Position numbers and translations under genes: made by a program. From contig NZ_JABFCZ010000010.1 in the NCBI RefSeq assembly GCF_014692675.1, positions 62,001 to 126,000 of the forward strand: a DNA stretch of 64,000 bases. Reading direction: 5' to 3'. Below are positions 37,013-46,379 of this stretch, piece after piece (position 1 is the stretch's first letter; every line of letters starts with the position of its first letter). The DNA comes from Roseibium aggregatum (lineage in GTDB: Bacteria; Pseudomonadota; Alphaproteobacteria; Rhizobiales; Stappiaceae). The notes beneath the pieces were generated by a model. That model was not told the DNA's origin and searched no databases. It saw nothing but the letters and a program-made list of their open reading frames with translations.

Positions 37013-37377
37013 CGTTCGCGGGTTAGGCCCTTGCCTTCCAGCTCTTTCAGGTAGCCGCCCCAGTGTTTCTCGCGATCGTTGGCGAGTTCCAGGAAATAGT
37101 CCCAGGTGAAGATGCCCGTGTTGTGCAGATCGTCGAAATGGATCCGGACCGCATAATTGCCGACCGGCTCGATCTTCATGATGCCGACATCGATCTTGCC
37201 CGGAACGGTCTTTTTCTGGGACGGCCCGTGTCCCTGCACTTCGGCGGAGGGCGAGCACACCCGGAGGTATTCGGCGCTATAGTCGTGGACCTCGCCATTG
37301 TCGAAGGAGATGACAAGCGTCTTCTTGTCGTCCTTCAACCGGATCTCGGTCGGCCAGGCCTTTGTTTCGTTGGTCAC
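37009..37377 (-). CDS. DUF971-domain protein
   Basis: A 122-residue protein of the DUF971 / gamma-butyrobetaine-hydroxylase N-terminal-like family (TEIRLKDDKKTLVISFDNGEVHDYSAEYLRV...VGNYAVRIHFDDLHNTGIFTWDYF). The frame is open far upstream, but GTG 37377 follows GGGAGA at six bases and gives the family length. DUF971 proteins are often encoded near Mrp/ApbC or iron-sulfur genes and are suspected to help cluster assembly, but that is not shown here. Its stop overlaps that of the cytochrome c gene. Confidence 0.85.
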   Translation of the reverse strand: MTNETKAWPTEIRLKDDKKTLVISFDNGEVHDYSAEYLRVCSPSAEVQGHGPSQKKTVPGKIDVGIMKIEPVGNYAVRIHFDDLHNTGIFTWDYFLELANDREKHWGGYLKELEGKGLTRER

Positions 37378-37426
37378 GTCATGTCTCCCGCATTTGCCGC
37401 GGACGATAAGCTGCTTTGGAGAAAGA

Positions 37427-38851
37427 TCAAGCGTCGTTCCCGTTTGCCCGTCTGACCTCCTCATATCCTTCAAGCGCCGCCTTGCGGGCGGCCGCATGGT
37501 CGACGATCGGCTTCGGATAGGTCTTCCCAAGGGTCACGCCCGCCCTGGCCAGCGCGTCATCCGGCGCCAGGAAGGGCGCATGGATATGGGCCGTTTCCAG
37601 CGCTTCAAGCTCCGGACACCATTGGCGCACATAGGCGCCTTCGGGATCGAATTTCGCCCCCTGGCTCATGGGGTTGAAAACCCGGAAATAAGGGGCCGCA
37701 TCCGCGCCGCTGCCGGCCACCCACTGCCAGCCTGCGGAATTGTTCGCCAGATCCGCATCGACAAGCGTGTCGCGGAACCAGGCTTCGCCGTGATGCCAGT
37801 GAAGGCGCAGGTGCTTGACCAGAAAGCTCGCCGCGATCATGCGCACGCGGTTGTGCATGTAGCCGGTTTGCCAAAGTTCGCGCATGCCGGCATCGACGAT
37901 CGGATATCCGGTTTTTCCCCTTTGCCAGGCCTTGAGGTCCTCCGGGCTGTCCCGCCAGGGATAGGCATCGAAGTCCGGCTTCCAGTTCTTCGAAGGCATG
38001 GCCGGAAAATGATAGAGAAGATGGTAGGAAAACTCCCGCCAGGCGATCTCGCTCAGGAATTTTCCGGCATCGGCGGGATACCGGTCCAGCCGTTTCGTCT
38101 TGTGCCAGATCTGGCGCGGCGAAATCTCACCGAAGTGCAGATGCGGTGACAGGCGCGACACGTTCTGCAGGTCCGGCCGATCGCGCAAAATCCCATAATC
38201 TTCAAGTCCTTCCGTCAGAAAGCTCTCAAGGCGATTCATTGCGCCGCGTTCGCCGGGCTGCCAGACATCGGCAAAGGACCGCGCCCAGTTCGGTCCGGAA
38301 GGCAGCAGCCCCCAATCGGCGATATTTTCCCCGGTATGGCCGCTTGCCAGCTCAAGCCGCTCAGGCGCGCCAAGCGGTTCGGTGACGGATTTCTCCTGCA
38401 GGGCCCGCCAGAAGGGAGAATAGACCTTGAACGGCCCACCGGCCTTGGTTTCGACTTCCCAGGGCTCGAACAGGAGGGAAGCCTTGAAACTCCTGACATC
38501 GATGCCGTCCGCCTTGAGATCGGCCTTGATCGTGCTGTCGCGTTCGATTGCCTGGGGTTCATAGCATCGGTTCCAGTAGACGGCCGTTGCCCCGGTGTCC
38601 CGGACCAGAGACGGCAGGACCACCCGCGCATCGCCGCGCAGGCACATCAGGCCGCCGAGATCGCGGCGCAGGGCTTCAAGACTGTGATGCAGCCACCACC
38701 GGCTCGCGCCGCCAAGAGGATGGGCATCGCCGACGCGGTCTGCATCTTCCAGGATGTAGACGGGGAGCACCTTCCCTGCGCGTGCGGCTTCATGGAGAGC
38801 GGGATTGTCGGCGATGCGAAGATCCTGGCGGAACCAGACGATTGCGGTCAT
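37427..38851 (-). CDS. phrB: Deoxyribodipyrimidine photo-lyase (class I CPD photolyase)
   Basis: A 474-residue photolyase. The N-terminal antenna domain begins IVWFRQDLRIADNPAL, and the C-terminal FAD domain has GEISPRQIWH, EIAWREFSYHLL, GYPIVDAGMRELWQTGYMHN-RVRM and WQWVAGSGADAAPYFRVFNP. It repairs cyclobutane pyrimidine dimers using blue light. Length and motifs are canonical. It lies 49 nt upstream of the DUF971 gene in the same direction. Confidence 0.95.
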   Translation of the reverse strand: MTAIVWFRQDLRIADNPALHEAARAGKVLPVYILEDADRVGDAHPLGGASRWWLHHSLEALRRDLGGLMCLRGDARVVLPSLVRDTGATAVYWNRCYEPQAIERDSTIKADLKADGIDVRSFKASLLFEPWEVETKAGGPFKVYSPFWRALQEKSVTEPLGAPERLELASGHTGENIADWGLLPSGPNWARSFADVWQPGERGAMNRLESFLTEGLEDYGILRDRPDLQNVSRLSPHLHFGEISPRQIWHKTKRLDRYPADAGKFLSEIAWREFSYHLLYHFPAMPSKNWKPDFDAYPWRDSPEDLKAWQRGKTGYPIVDAGMRELWQTGYMHNRVRMIAASFLVKHLRLHWHHGEAWFRDTLVDADLANNSAGWQWVAGSGADAAPYFRVFNPMSQGAKFDPEGAYVRQWCPELEALETAHIHAPFLAPDDALARAGVTLGKTYPKPIVDHAAARKAALEGYEEVRRANGNDA

Positions 38852-39147
38852 TCGGATATCTGCGGGTTGGCGTGCACTTTTAAATTTTCAGGCGAAAACC
38901 GACCGGGTTCGAGACTGTCCCATAACCGCAGCCGGCTTCGACCTGTTTGGACGAAGTTATAGGGCCGAATTCGGCGCCGGAAACCGGGATCCGTTTTTTC
39001 CCGAAACGCTGACGGGCAAAATCCATTCCCAATCCTGCAAAACCATCAATATTCTTTGTCCTCACGGGATATTGCGTCGATCTGAAATTGCACTAGGTTA
39101 GGTGGAAAATATCCGGCCCGGATGCCGGACATGCGAGGGAGACCTGA

Positions 39148-40206
39148 ATGACGGGCGGAACGATGGACAAGCCGCTGTCCTCAAACACATCGCTATCAGG
39201 CCAGGGAACGGCGCCGATGATCGATCCCTTCGGCCGTGCGGTCACCTATCTGCGTGTTTCCGTGACCGACCGCTGCGACTTCCGCTGCGTCTATTGCATG
39301 GCGGAGAACATGACGTTCCTGCCCAAGCGCGAAGTCCTCACGCTGGAGGAACTCGACCGGCTGTGCTCGGCCTTCATCGGCAAGGGCGTGAAGAAGCTGC
39401 GCCTGACCGGCGGCGAGCCCTTGGTGCGCAAGAACATCATGAGCCTGATCCGCAATCTTTCCCGTCATCTGGAAACAGGCGCGCTTGAGGAACTGACGGT
39501 GACCACCAACGGTTCCCAGCTGAGCAAGCTGTCGTCGGAACTCTATGACTGCGGCATCCGCCGCCTCAACGTGTCCCTCGACACGCTCGACGCCGACCGT
39601 TTCAAGGCGATCACCCGCTGGGGCGAACTCGACAAGGTCATGGAAGGCATTCAGACGGCCACCGACGCGGGGCTGAAGATCAAGATCAATATGGTCGCGC
39701 TGAAGGGCGTGAACGAGCACGAGATCATTCCGATGATGGAATGGGCGCATGCCCACGGTCACGACATGACGCTGATCGAAACCATGCCGCTCGGCGAGAT
39801 CGACGGCGACCGCACCGATCAGTATCTGCCGCTGTCTCTGGTCCGCAGCCGGATCGGGGAACAGTTTTCCATGGAGGACATTCCCTACAAGACCGGCGGC
39901 CCCGCCCGTTATGTGGAAGTCAAGGAAACCGGCGGGCGGCTCGGTTTCATCACGCCGATGACCCATAATTTCTGCGAGAGCTGCAACCGGGTCCGCATCA
40001 CCTGCACCGGCCAGCTCTACATGTGCCTCGGCCAGGACGACATGGCGGATCTCAGGGCTCCCTTGCGCGCGTCTGAAGGCAACGACCTTTTGAATGCGGC
40101 GATTGACGAGGCCATCGGGCGCAAGCCGAAAGGCCATGATTTCGTCATCGACCGGCGCACCCGGCAGCCCGCGGTCTCCCGGCACATGAGCGTTACCGGG
40201 GGATAA
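39148..40206 (+). CDS. moaA: GTP 3',8-cyclase (molybdenum cofactor biosynthesis protein A)
   Basis: A 352-residue radical SAM enzyme. The N-terminal cluster site is CDFRCVYC, and the C-terminal cluster cysteines are in [14 protein letters not shown]. The protein ends in VTGG, the conserved double-glycine tail required by MoaA. It converts GTP to the 3',8-cyclo intermediate in the first step of molybdopterin synthesis. GGGAG precedes ATG 39148. It begins the molybdenum-related half of the window and is followed after 4 nt by a small membrane protein gene. Confidence 0.97.
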   Translation: MTGGTMDKPLSSNTSLSGQGTAPMIDPFGRAVTYLRVSVTDRCDFRCVYCMAENMTFLPKREVLTLEELDRLCSAFIGKGVKKLRLTGGEPLVRKNIMSLIRNLSRHLETGALEELTVTTNGSQLSKLSSELYDCGIRRLNVSLDTLDADRFKAITRWGELDKVMEGIQTATDAGLKIKINMVALKGVNEHEIIPMMEWAHAHGHDMTLIETMPLGEIDGDRTDQYLPLSLVRSRIGEQFSMEDIPYKTGGPARYVEVKETGGRLGFITPMTHNFCESCNRVRITCTGQLYMCLGQDDMADLRAPLRASEGNDLLNAAIDEAIGRKPKGHDFVIDRRTRQPAVSRHMSVTGG

Positions 40207-40210
40207 GACC

Positions 40211-40531
40211 ATGAGCGCACAAAGCCGGACATCGTCACTGGATTCCGCCGCCGCGCGGATCGCGGCCCTGGCGATTGCCCTGTGTGCGCTTGCCCTCATG
40301 GTCTGGATCGGCCGCAATGACATGCCGGTTATCCGCGGCCTGATGGTCACTGTTTCCGGGACAGGGCCAGTTGAGGAAAGCACGGGTAATCCCGAGCTGG
40401 ATGCCTGTCTGAAAGACCGGTCTGGCGCCGTCGACAAGATGCGCAAGGAAGGCATCATCAACGCCGCCCAGTACAACGAGTTCCACCAACGCGCCGTTGA
40501 CTATTGCGAAGCGCAGTTTCCGCGCAACTGA
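40211..40531 (+). CDS. Hypothetical single-pass membrane protein
   Basis: A 106-residue protein with one hydrophobic helix at about 15-34 (RIAALAIALCALALMVWIG). The following soluble part has a pair of cysteines (DACLKDRSGAVDKM...AVDYCEAQF). I do not recognise the family. It starts 4 nt after moaA, so it is probably co-transcribed. The cysteine pair facing the periplasm could form a disulfide. Confidence 0.7.
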   Translation: MSAQSRTSSLDSAAARIAALAIALCALALMVWIGRNDMPVIRGLMVTVSGTGPVEESTGNPELDACLKDRSGAVDKMRKEGIINAAQYNEFHQRAVDYCEAQFPRN

Positions 40532-40629
40532 TCCGCCAAGGCTGCGCCGCGTCCTTTCCCGACAGGGCCGGGAATTGAAAACGGCGAAGACTGCACCCTG
40601 TGGTTTTCCACGATGCTGTGCGCTATAGT

Positions 40630-40650
40630 CGGTCGACATTCAGTCGACCG
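40630..40650. promoter_or_regulatory. Perfect palindrome upstream of the 2OG-oxygenase gene
   Basis: CGGTCGAC-ATTCA-GTCGACCG: 8-bp arms and a 5-nt centre, ending 9 nt before the ATG at 40660. A TATAGT hexamer lies immediately upstream (40624-40629). The spacing fits an operator just downstream of a -10 box, or a hairpin over the ribosome binding site. Confidence 0.55.
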
Positions 40651-40659
40651 GGGGCGGCC

Positions 40660-41287
40660 ATGGAATTCGAAATTCTCCAGCCGGAAGCCATACGTAGCAG
40701 CAATTATTCGCAAGACCCTTATCCGCACTTCCTCGGCTCAAACTTCATCCGGGAAGACAAGATCGACGCAATGCGGCGCGATTTCCCCGGTCAGCAAGCC
40801 CGGCTTTCTGACAGTCGGCGACATCACCCTTGCCGACAGTTTCACGCAGCTGATCGAGGAAATCGAAAGCCCGGAACTGACCGAGGTCCTGTCGGACCGC
40901 TTCGGGCTCGATCTCACGCCGTTTCCGAGACTGACCACCATTCGCCGCCTGTCGCAATTGAAAGACGGACGCATCCACACAGATGGCCAAAGCAAGGTGA
41001 TGACCATGCTCGTCTATCTGAACGACACATGGGATGCCGAGAGCGCCGGCCGTTTGCGCGTGCTCTACGACGGCGAGCACTTCGAACCCTACGCCTGCGA
41101 GGTGCCGCCGGTCATGGGCACGGTGTTCGGCTTTCTGCGCTCCGACCATTCCTGGCACGGTCATCCGCCCTTTGCCGGCGAACGGCGGGTCGTTCAGACG
41201 GCCTGGATCCGGGATGCGGCCGAACTGGAGCGCAAGAAAAAGCGCAACACATTCGCCAAGGTCCTCAAAGGCATATTCGGCCGCTAG
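40660..41287 (+). pseudogene. 2-oxoglutarate/Fe(II) oxygenase, frameshifted
   Basis: The N-terminus (MEFEILQPEAIRSSNYSQDP...AMRRDFPG) reads in one frame from ATG 40660. The rest (SKPGFLTVGDITLADSFTQL...to KGIFGR) reads in the next frame, and both parts join logically at about 40791-40793. One extra or two missing bases explain the break. The second part carries the metal-binding HxD (IHTDGQSK), the distal histidine (SWHGHPP) and the 2-oxoglutarate arginine (ERRVVQTAW) of the prolyl-hydroxylase-like 2OG-Fe(II) family. Repaired, it would be about 208 residues. It may be a real pseudogene or a sequencing error. Confidence 0.8.
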
Positions 41288-41298
41288 AGCCAGAACCC
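41286..41298. repeat. Solo end-like motif of the intergenic element family
   Basis: AGAGCCAGAACCC begins on the TAG stop of the oxygenase gene, exactly as elements A and B begin on theirs, and differs from the element A end (AGGGTCAGAACCC) at two bases. There is no inverted partner or element body before the convergent DUF3306 gene 20 nt away. It could be a relic or insertion-site sequence. Confidence 0.4.
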
Positions 41299-41307
41299 AA
41301 ACAGGCT

Positions 41308-42006
41308 TTACCCGTCACCCTCGAAACTCATACGCCGTCGGATAGATACCTTTTTGACGGCGTCGCCGGTTCTGACGTCCGCATAGTCGGACTTTTCGCC
41401 GGCGTCCGTGTCGGCTTCCGGCTGTTCCGTTTCACAAGCCTCTGCTGCTTCGTCCGGCTCCTCTGTTTCCAGTTCCGGCCGGGTTTCAATTGCAGAAGCT
41501 TCGGCAATGCCAACGTCTTCGGAAGGTTCGGTTCCGGCCAACCGGGCCTCCATTTCCGCCTTCACCTCTTCAGCCTTGTCGGCATAGCCGCGTCCGACCT
41601 TCCAGGCAGACTGGAAGCCTTCCATCGCCGTTTCAGCGGTGCGGAAGTCCGTGTCGTAGTCGTTGAGCCCGTCGAGCACCGCCAGATCCGGATTGCTGCG
41701 CCAGAGTTTTCTCAGCGCCGCGTTCTTCAGGGCATCCGGCACCCCCCGCTTCATGAACACGGTGAAATCGGATTCGTAGGTGAGACTTTCCAGATCGACC
41801 GCTTCGGCTGCCTCGCGGTTGGCGACAAGCTCCGGATCCTCGGAGGGACCAGCCTGATCTTCCGGCAGAACGCATTCCGGCTCCGCAACCGCATCGGCCG
41901 GGGTCAGGACGGCGTCTTCGACGTCCTCCGGTGCATGGTGGCGCTCGCGCTTGCGCCGCGACCAGCGCGTCAGGAAGCCTTCGCCGTCTTGCGGGTTCCG
42001 GCTCAT
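41308..42006 (-). CDS. DUF3306-domain protein (formate dehydrogenase accessory locus)
   Basis: A 232-residue soluble protein matching DUF3306: basic start GFLTRWSRRKRE, acidic linker, then conserved core LTYESDFTVFMKRGVPDALK-NAALRKLWRSNPDLAVLDGLNDYDTDF. The C-terminal 80 residues are acidic and low complexity (Glu/Ala/Asp), ending in a basic tail. The function is unknown. The family occurs next to DUF3305 and formate dehydrogenase genes in many proteobacteria. Its ATG overlaps the DUF3305 stop by 4 nt. Confidence 0.85.
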   Translation of the reverse strand: MSRNPQDGEGFLTRWSRRKRERHHAPEDVEDAVLTPADAVAEPECVLPEDQAGPSEDPELVANREAAEAVDLESLTYESDFTVFMKRGVPDALKNAALRKLWRSNPDLAVLDGLNDYDTDFRTAETAMEGFQSAWKVGRGYADKAEEVKAEMEARLAGTEPSEDVGIAEASAIETRPELETEEPDEAAEACETEQPEADTDAGEKSDYADVRTGDAVKKVSIRRRMSFEGDG

Positions 42007-42536
42007 TGGTCCTGACCTCCGGGGCGGCGCCGTTGTTCGAAGATCGGCTCCTTGCCGAATTGCGGTTCCTCCACCGTGGCGGCGGTCCGCTTGCGTTTCC
42101 GGAACTTTTCCGGCTCCGGCATCTGTTTCAGGTAATCGGCCATCCAGCGCACCAGCTCGGCCGGCATAGGCACCCGCTCGACGAGACCTTCACCCGAATC
42201 GAGCACGCCCATGGCTTCATACGGATCGGCGGTCACGCCGCGGACCGTGTAGGGAACCGGCTCGGTATCGGCATCGTCGAGCAGGATCCACAAGGACGGC
42301 GCTTCGGTTTCCACATTGGCGTCATAGGCTTCGCCCAGCTTGCGATGGAGGGTCACCCGCACCGGCGCATAATGATAGCTGACGACCCCCTCGCCCTGCT
42401 GCAGCAACTGCCAGCCGTCCGTCGGCGGTGCGTCGGGAACCACGGCCGGAGCGGTCCAGACATGGTCCACCCATTTGCTGGCGCTCTCACGCCGCTCAAC
42501 GATGATCCCGACCGATGTGGTGATTTCCCGTTTCAC
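42003..42536 (-). CDS. DUF3305-domain protein (formate dehydrogenase accessory locus)
   Basis: A 177-residue soluble protein matching DUF3305 (VGIIVERRESASKWVDHVWTA near the N-terminus, LHRKLGEAYDANVETEAPSLW in the middle). Function unknown. It is consistently encoded with DUF3306 and formate dehydrogenase. It starts the two-gene minus-strand unit and is divergent from the multi-cluster ferredoxin gene, with 187 bp between them for both promoters. Confidence 0.85.
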   Translation of the reverse strand: MKREITTSVGIIVERRESASKWVDHVWTAPAVVPDAPPTDGWQLLQQGEGVVSYHYAPVRVTLHRKLGEAYDANVETEAPSLWILLDDADTEPVPYTVRGVTADPYEAMGVLDSGEGLVERVPMPAELVRWMADYLKQMPEPEKFRKRKRTAATVEEPQFGKEPIFEQRRRPGGQDQ

Positions 42537-42723
42537 CTGCGTCCTCCCTTTCTTTTGACTTCTATTCTAGGCGATGAAGCGCCCTAGGCAAACAATTGAA
42601 ACTACGCGTTTACCCCGGCGCCAGGACAACACCTTTGCCTTTCCCCGCGCTTGAAAACACGCCTGCAAACGCTAGACTTCAGAAAACAAAAATCCGGGGT
42701 CGGTCCCCATCCGGAGGAAGTAG

Positions 42724-44775
42724 ATGTCAGCCAGTTCCAGCCGCATCCTGCTCTGCAATTGCTACAAGACCATGGAGCTTGAAAAAGCCGCCCAGGGCCT
42801 GTCCGACCAGCTTCAGGCGCCGGTCTGCACGGAGCTTTGCCGGGGAGAGCTCTCCGTCTTCGAGAGCGCCATCAATTCCGGCGAACCGCTGCTGGTCGCC
42901 TGCACCCAGGAAGCTCCGCTGTTTCTGGAGATCGCAGAGGAAGCCGACGCGGACGACCTGGTTCATTTCACCAACATCCGCGAGACGGCCGGCTGGACGA
43001 AAAAGGGCACGGCGGCGACCGCGAAGATTCTCGCGCTTCTGGAAGACGCAAGCCTTCAGGAGCAGGCCCAGCCCACACCGGTCAAGCCGATCGAATCCGA
43101 TGGACTGTGCCTTGTCTACGGAGCCGGACAGGCAGCCCTGGATGCGGCCCTGCAGCTGGAAGAAACCCTGTCGGTCACCCTCGTCCTGAGTTCCGCCCAC
43201 GACATCGTTCTTCCTTCAGTGCTGCCGTTTCCGATCTTTCAGGGCAAGCTGAAGATGCTGACCGGCTCGCTGGGCGGGTTCCAGGTCACGCTGGACAATT
43301 ACGCGCCGATGCTGCCGTCCTCGCGCGGCAAACCGGAATTCCTCATGCCCCGGGACGGTGCGCGTTCCACCTGCAGCCTCGTCGTGGATCTCAGCGGAGA
43401 CACACCGCCGCTGACGGCGCCGCACCGGCGCGACGGATATTTCCGTGCGGACTCCTCCGACCCGGTCCGGATCGCCGGCGTCCTGCGCGAAGCGTCCGAA
43501 ATGGTCGGCGAGTTCGAAAAACCGCTCTACGTTTCCTACCGGGAAGACATCTGCGCCCACGGCCATGCGGGCAAGACGGGCTGTTCGAAGTGTCTCGACG
43601 CCTGCCCGGCGGGCGCAATCACCTCCACCGGTGAAAAGGTAGCCATCGATGCGGGCATCTGCGGCGGCTGCGGCAGCTGCGCCGCCAATTGTCCGACCGG
43701 CGCGATCACCTATCAATATCCCTACCGGGCCGACCTTCTGAACCGGATCCAGACGCTGCTCGCCACCTATGGCGCCGCCGGCGGCAAGGCTCCGGTTCTG
43801 CTGGTGCATTCAGCCGATCACGGCGGTGCGGTGATCAATGCGCTTGCGCGGTTCGGCGACGGCCTGCCCGCCAATGTCCTGCCGCTGTCGCTCCATGCGG
43901 TTACGGCTCTCGGACACGACGCCATGGTGACCGCGTTCAATTCCGGCGCGCTGCGGATCGTCGTTCTCTGCGACCCGGAACACCGCGACGAACTGGCGCC
44001 GCTCGAGGTCGAAGCCGATCTCACCCGCGCCCTGCTTGCCGGTATGGGACACGAAAGCGACGGCCGGATCGAGATCCTCACCGACAGCGACCCGGATGCA
44101 TTGGCCGCCGCGGTCGGTGCCGCAACCGGCGCCCGAATCGTGTCCGAGGTGCACCGGTTCTCGCCGGTGGGCGGCAAGCGCGACGTGGCGCGCATGGCGA
44201 TATCCGCGCTCCATGCGGCCAGCCCCCGCGCCCCGGAGATCGTGCCGCTTCCCGAAAACGCCCCTTACGGCCGCATCACGGTCGCCAGCGACGGCTGCAC
44301 CCTGTGCCTGTCGTGCGTTTCCGCCTGCCCGGCCGGCGCGCTCAGCGACAACCCGGACCGGCCGCAGGTCAGCTTCATCGAAACGGCCTGCGTCCAGTGC
44401 GGCCTGTGCCAGACCACCTGCCCGGAAAGGGTGATCACGCTGGAGCCGCGCTTCAACACGGCTGAAACCGCCATGCGCCCGGTGATCCTGCACGAGGAGG
44501 AACCGGCAACCTGTGTCTCGTGCGGCAAGCCGTTCGGTACGCGCTCGACCATCGAGCGGATCAAGTCGCGGCTCGGCGGCCAGCATCACATGTTCAAATC
44601 GGAAGCCCAGATCCGCCTGATCGAGATGTGCGACGACTGCCGCATCAATGCCCAGTGGAACATGGACGACAGCCTGCTGAGAAGCGGCAGCCGCCCGCGC
44701 ATCCGCACGACCGAAGACTACCGCAACGCCGACAAGCAGGGACTTTCGGTGGATGACTTCCTGAAGGAAGACTAG
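42724..44775 (+). CDS. Multi-cluster 4Fe-4S ferredoxin-like protein (formate dehydrogenase locus)
   Basis: A 683-residue soluble iron-sulfur protein. The N-terminus has cysteines in LCNCYKTME and CTELCRG. A Rossmann-like stretch follows (~128-160). Two ferredoxin cluster motifs lie near 285-330 (CSKCLDACPAGA, CGGCGSCAANCPTGA), with a central alpha/beta region (~345-490). A second ferredoxin pair is at ~525-575 (CTLCLSCVSACPAGA, CVQCGLCQTTCPE). C-terminal cysteines CVSCGKPFG and CDDCR may bind zinc or another cluster. A spacing of four 4Fe-4S sites suggests electron transfer. Proteins of this shape accompany DUF3305/3306 and formate dehydrogenase. The role is unproven. GGAGG precedes the start, and the stop TAG merges with element C. 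Confidence 0.87.
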   Translation: MSASSSRILLCNCYKTMELEKAAQGLSDQLQAPVCTELCRGELSVFESAINSGEPLLVACTQEAPLFLEIAEEADADDLVHFTNIRETAGWTKKGTAATAKILALLEDASLQEQAQPTPVKPIESDGLCLVYGAGQAALDAALQLEETLSVTLVLSSAHDIVLPSVLPFPIFQGKLKMLTGSLGGFQVTLDNYAPMLPSSRGKPEFLMPRDGARSTCSLVVDLSGDTPPLTAPHRRDGYFRADSSDPVRIAGVLREASEMVGEFEKPLYVSYREDICAHGHAGKTGCSKCLDACPAGAITSTGEKVAIDAGICGGCGSCAANCPTGAITYQYPYRADLLNRIQTLLATYGAAGGKAPVLLVHSADHGGAVINALARFGDGLPANVLPLSLHAVTALGHDAMVTAFNSGALRIVVLCDPEHRDELAPLEVEADLTRALLAGMGHESDGRIEILTDSDPDALAAAVGAATGARIVSEVHRFSPVGGKRDVARMAISALHAASPRAPEIVPLPENAPYGRITVASDGCTLCLSCVSACPAGALSDNPDRPQVSFIETACVQCGLCQTTCPERVITLEPRFNTAETAMRPVILHEEEPATCVSCGKPFGTRSTIERIKSRLGGQHHMFKSEAQIRLIEMCDDCRINAQWNMDDSLLRSGSRPRIRTTEDYRNADKQGLSVDDFLKED

Positions 44776-45035
44776 CCATACCCTCATAAAATAGGCTTAA
44801 ATGGTAGGGATGAATTTGTTCGGATACGAGGTGCAAAGCTGCAGGAAACCACTCGGTTTTCAAAGTTTTGCAACGATGTAGCCGGTCAAATTCACCCTAT
44901 CCTGAAGGGACGCAAAAACGGCTTCGATCTGCTGCGTCTAACCGCTCAACCGGGCAGAAGCCCGCTTTTCACGCTTTTCCTTGCAGCTCATTGCCGTTTG
45001 CCGCGCCATTTCAGTCTATTTTACGAGGGTATGGC
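44775..45035. repeat. MITE-like intergenic element C (261 bp) with 30-bp terminal inverted repeats
   Basis: The left end 44775-44804 starts GCCATACCCTCATAAAATAG. The right end 45006-45035 is its reverse complement at 27 of 30 positions. Its first base is the G of the ferredoxin gene stop TAG. The interior has no supported ORF. It contains CAGGAAACCACTCGG-TTTTCAA near 44840-44861, matching element A at 21 of 22 bases. The outer ends differ from those of A and B, so the family is mosaic. It separates two convergent genes. Confidence 0.75.
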
Positions 45036-45048
45036 CTGGCGCGGGCGT

Positions 45049-46296
45049 TCAGACGCTCTCGCGTTCCTCGAACACCTTGATGGCGACGACACTCACCAGG
45101 GTCGCGATGACGCAGACGATCATCGCGCCCACCATCGGCCAGGCGGTCGTCGGCCACATGGTGTCGGACAGCATCCAGGCAACCAGGGCGCTGGTAATGG
45201 CGCCGGAGCCGATCTGTATCGAGCCGGCAAGGCCCGATGCCGCACCGGCCAGGTCCGCCTTCGCGCTGACGGCGCCTGACACGGCGCTTGGCAGACAGAT
45301 CCCGTTCCCCAGCCCGACGAAGAACATCGGCACGAACAGGGCAAGGGGATGGCCGATATCCAGGATCAGGACCAGGCTGACGGCGGCGACCGCAATGGTC
45401 GGCAGGACGGAGCCGAAAACGATCATTGGATACACGCCGATCCGTTCCGCGATCCGGCCGGATATGAAGTTGCCGATGATGTAACCCACGGCGATAAAGG
45501 TGAAATAGAAGCCCATTTCGCTGGGCGGCATGCCGAGGATATTGCCGGCGATGAAAGGCGCACCGCCAAGGAAGGCGAAATAGACCGAGGACGTGAAACC
45601 GACGACCAGGGAAAAGGCCCAGAACACGGGGAGGCGCATCACCGTGCGCATGTTCCGCCACAGGGTTCCGAGACCGGCCCCTTCGGAGCGCTTGAAGTTG
45701 GTTTCGTGCAGGTTGAACCAGGCGATCCCGAGAACGGCAATGCCGAGCACCAGCATGGTGTAGAAACCGCCGCGCCAGCCGTAGAACTGGTCCAGAAGGC
45801 CGCCGATCACGGGCGCCAGCATCGGGCCGATCGCCATGCCCATGGTGACGTAGCCGATCATGCTGGCCGCCTTGTCGCGCTCGTAAAGGTCACGGACGAT
45901 CGCCCGGCTCAAAACAATGCCGGTGCAGCCCCCGAGCGCCTGAAGGACGCGGGCCGCGATCAGGGCTTCGATGGTCGGCGCCAGCAGGCACAGAACGCTG
46001 GAGACCACGTAGAGCGCCATGCCCCACAGAACCACGGGGCGGCGGCCGAACCGGTCCGACAGCGGCCCCAGAACGATGGTCGAAACCGCAATCGACACCA
46101 GAAACAGCGACATGGTGAGCTGAACCATTCCGGTGGTCGTATCGAAGGCTGTGACCATGCCCGCCATGGACGGCAGGTAAATGTTCATGGACAGCGGACT
46201 GATCGTCGAAATGGCGATCAGGATCCACAGGGACGGCGGCCTTGCCGGTCTCTGCCGAGTTGCGGTAGTCACCTCGGATTGAAATTCAGCGGTCAT
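45049..46296 (-). CDS. Bcr/CflA-family multidrug MFS transporter
   Basis: A 415-residue, 12-helix major facilitator of the drug:H+ antiporter (Bcr/CflA) type. The motif between helices 2 and 3 reads GPLSDRFGRRPVVLWG, and the family mark MNIYLPSMAGM lies in helix 1. Helix 5 has APVIGGLLDQFYGWRGGF. Substrates in the family include bicyclomycin and chloramphenicol, but the substrate here is unknown. It lies 84 nt downstream of an EamA transporter gene on the same strand. These transporters sit inside an otherwise formate-dehydrogenase region. Confidence 0.9.
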   Translation of the reverse strand: MTAEFQSEVTTATRQRPARPPSLWILIAISTISPLSMNIYLPSMAGMVTAFDTTTGMVQLTMSLFLVSIAVSTIVLGPLSDRFGRRPVVLWGMALYVVSSVLCLLAPTIEALIAARVLQALGGCTGIVLSRAIVRDLYERDKAASMIGYVTMGMAIGPMLAPVIGGLLDQFYGWRGGFYTMLVLGIAVLGIAWFNLHETNFKRSEGAGLGTLWRNMRTVMRLPVFWAFSLVVGFTSSVYFAFLGGAPFIAGNILGMPPSEMGFYFTFIAVGYIIGNFISGRIAERIGVYPMIVFGSVLPTIAVAAVSLVLILDIGHPLALFVPMFFVGLGNGICLPSAVSGAVSAKADLAGAASGLAGSIQIGSGAITSALVAWMLSDTMWPTTAWPMVGAMIVCVIATLVSVVAIKVFEERESV

Positions 46297-46379
46297 TAAA
46301 ACTCAAACGATCCGTTTCGTGGTCTGGTTGTAGAGACTGATGGAGCATACTGCCCGAACAACCCTTAATAGAAAAGTTT

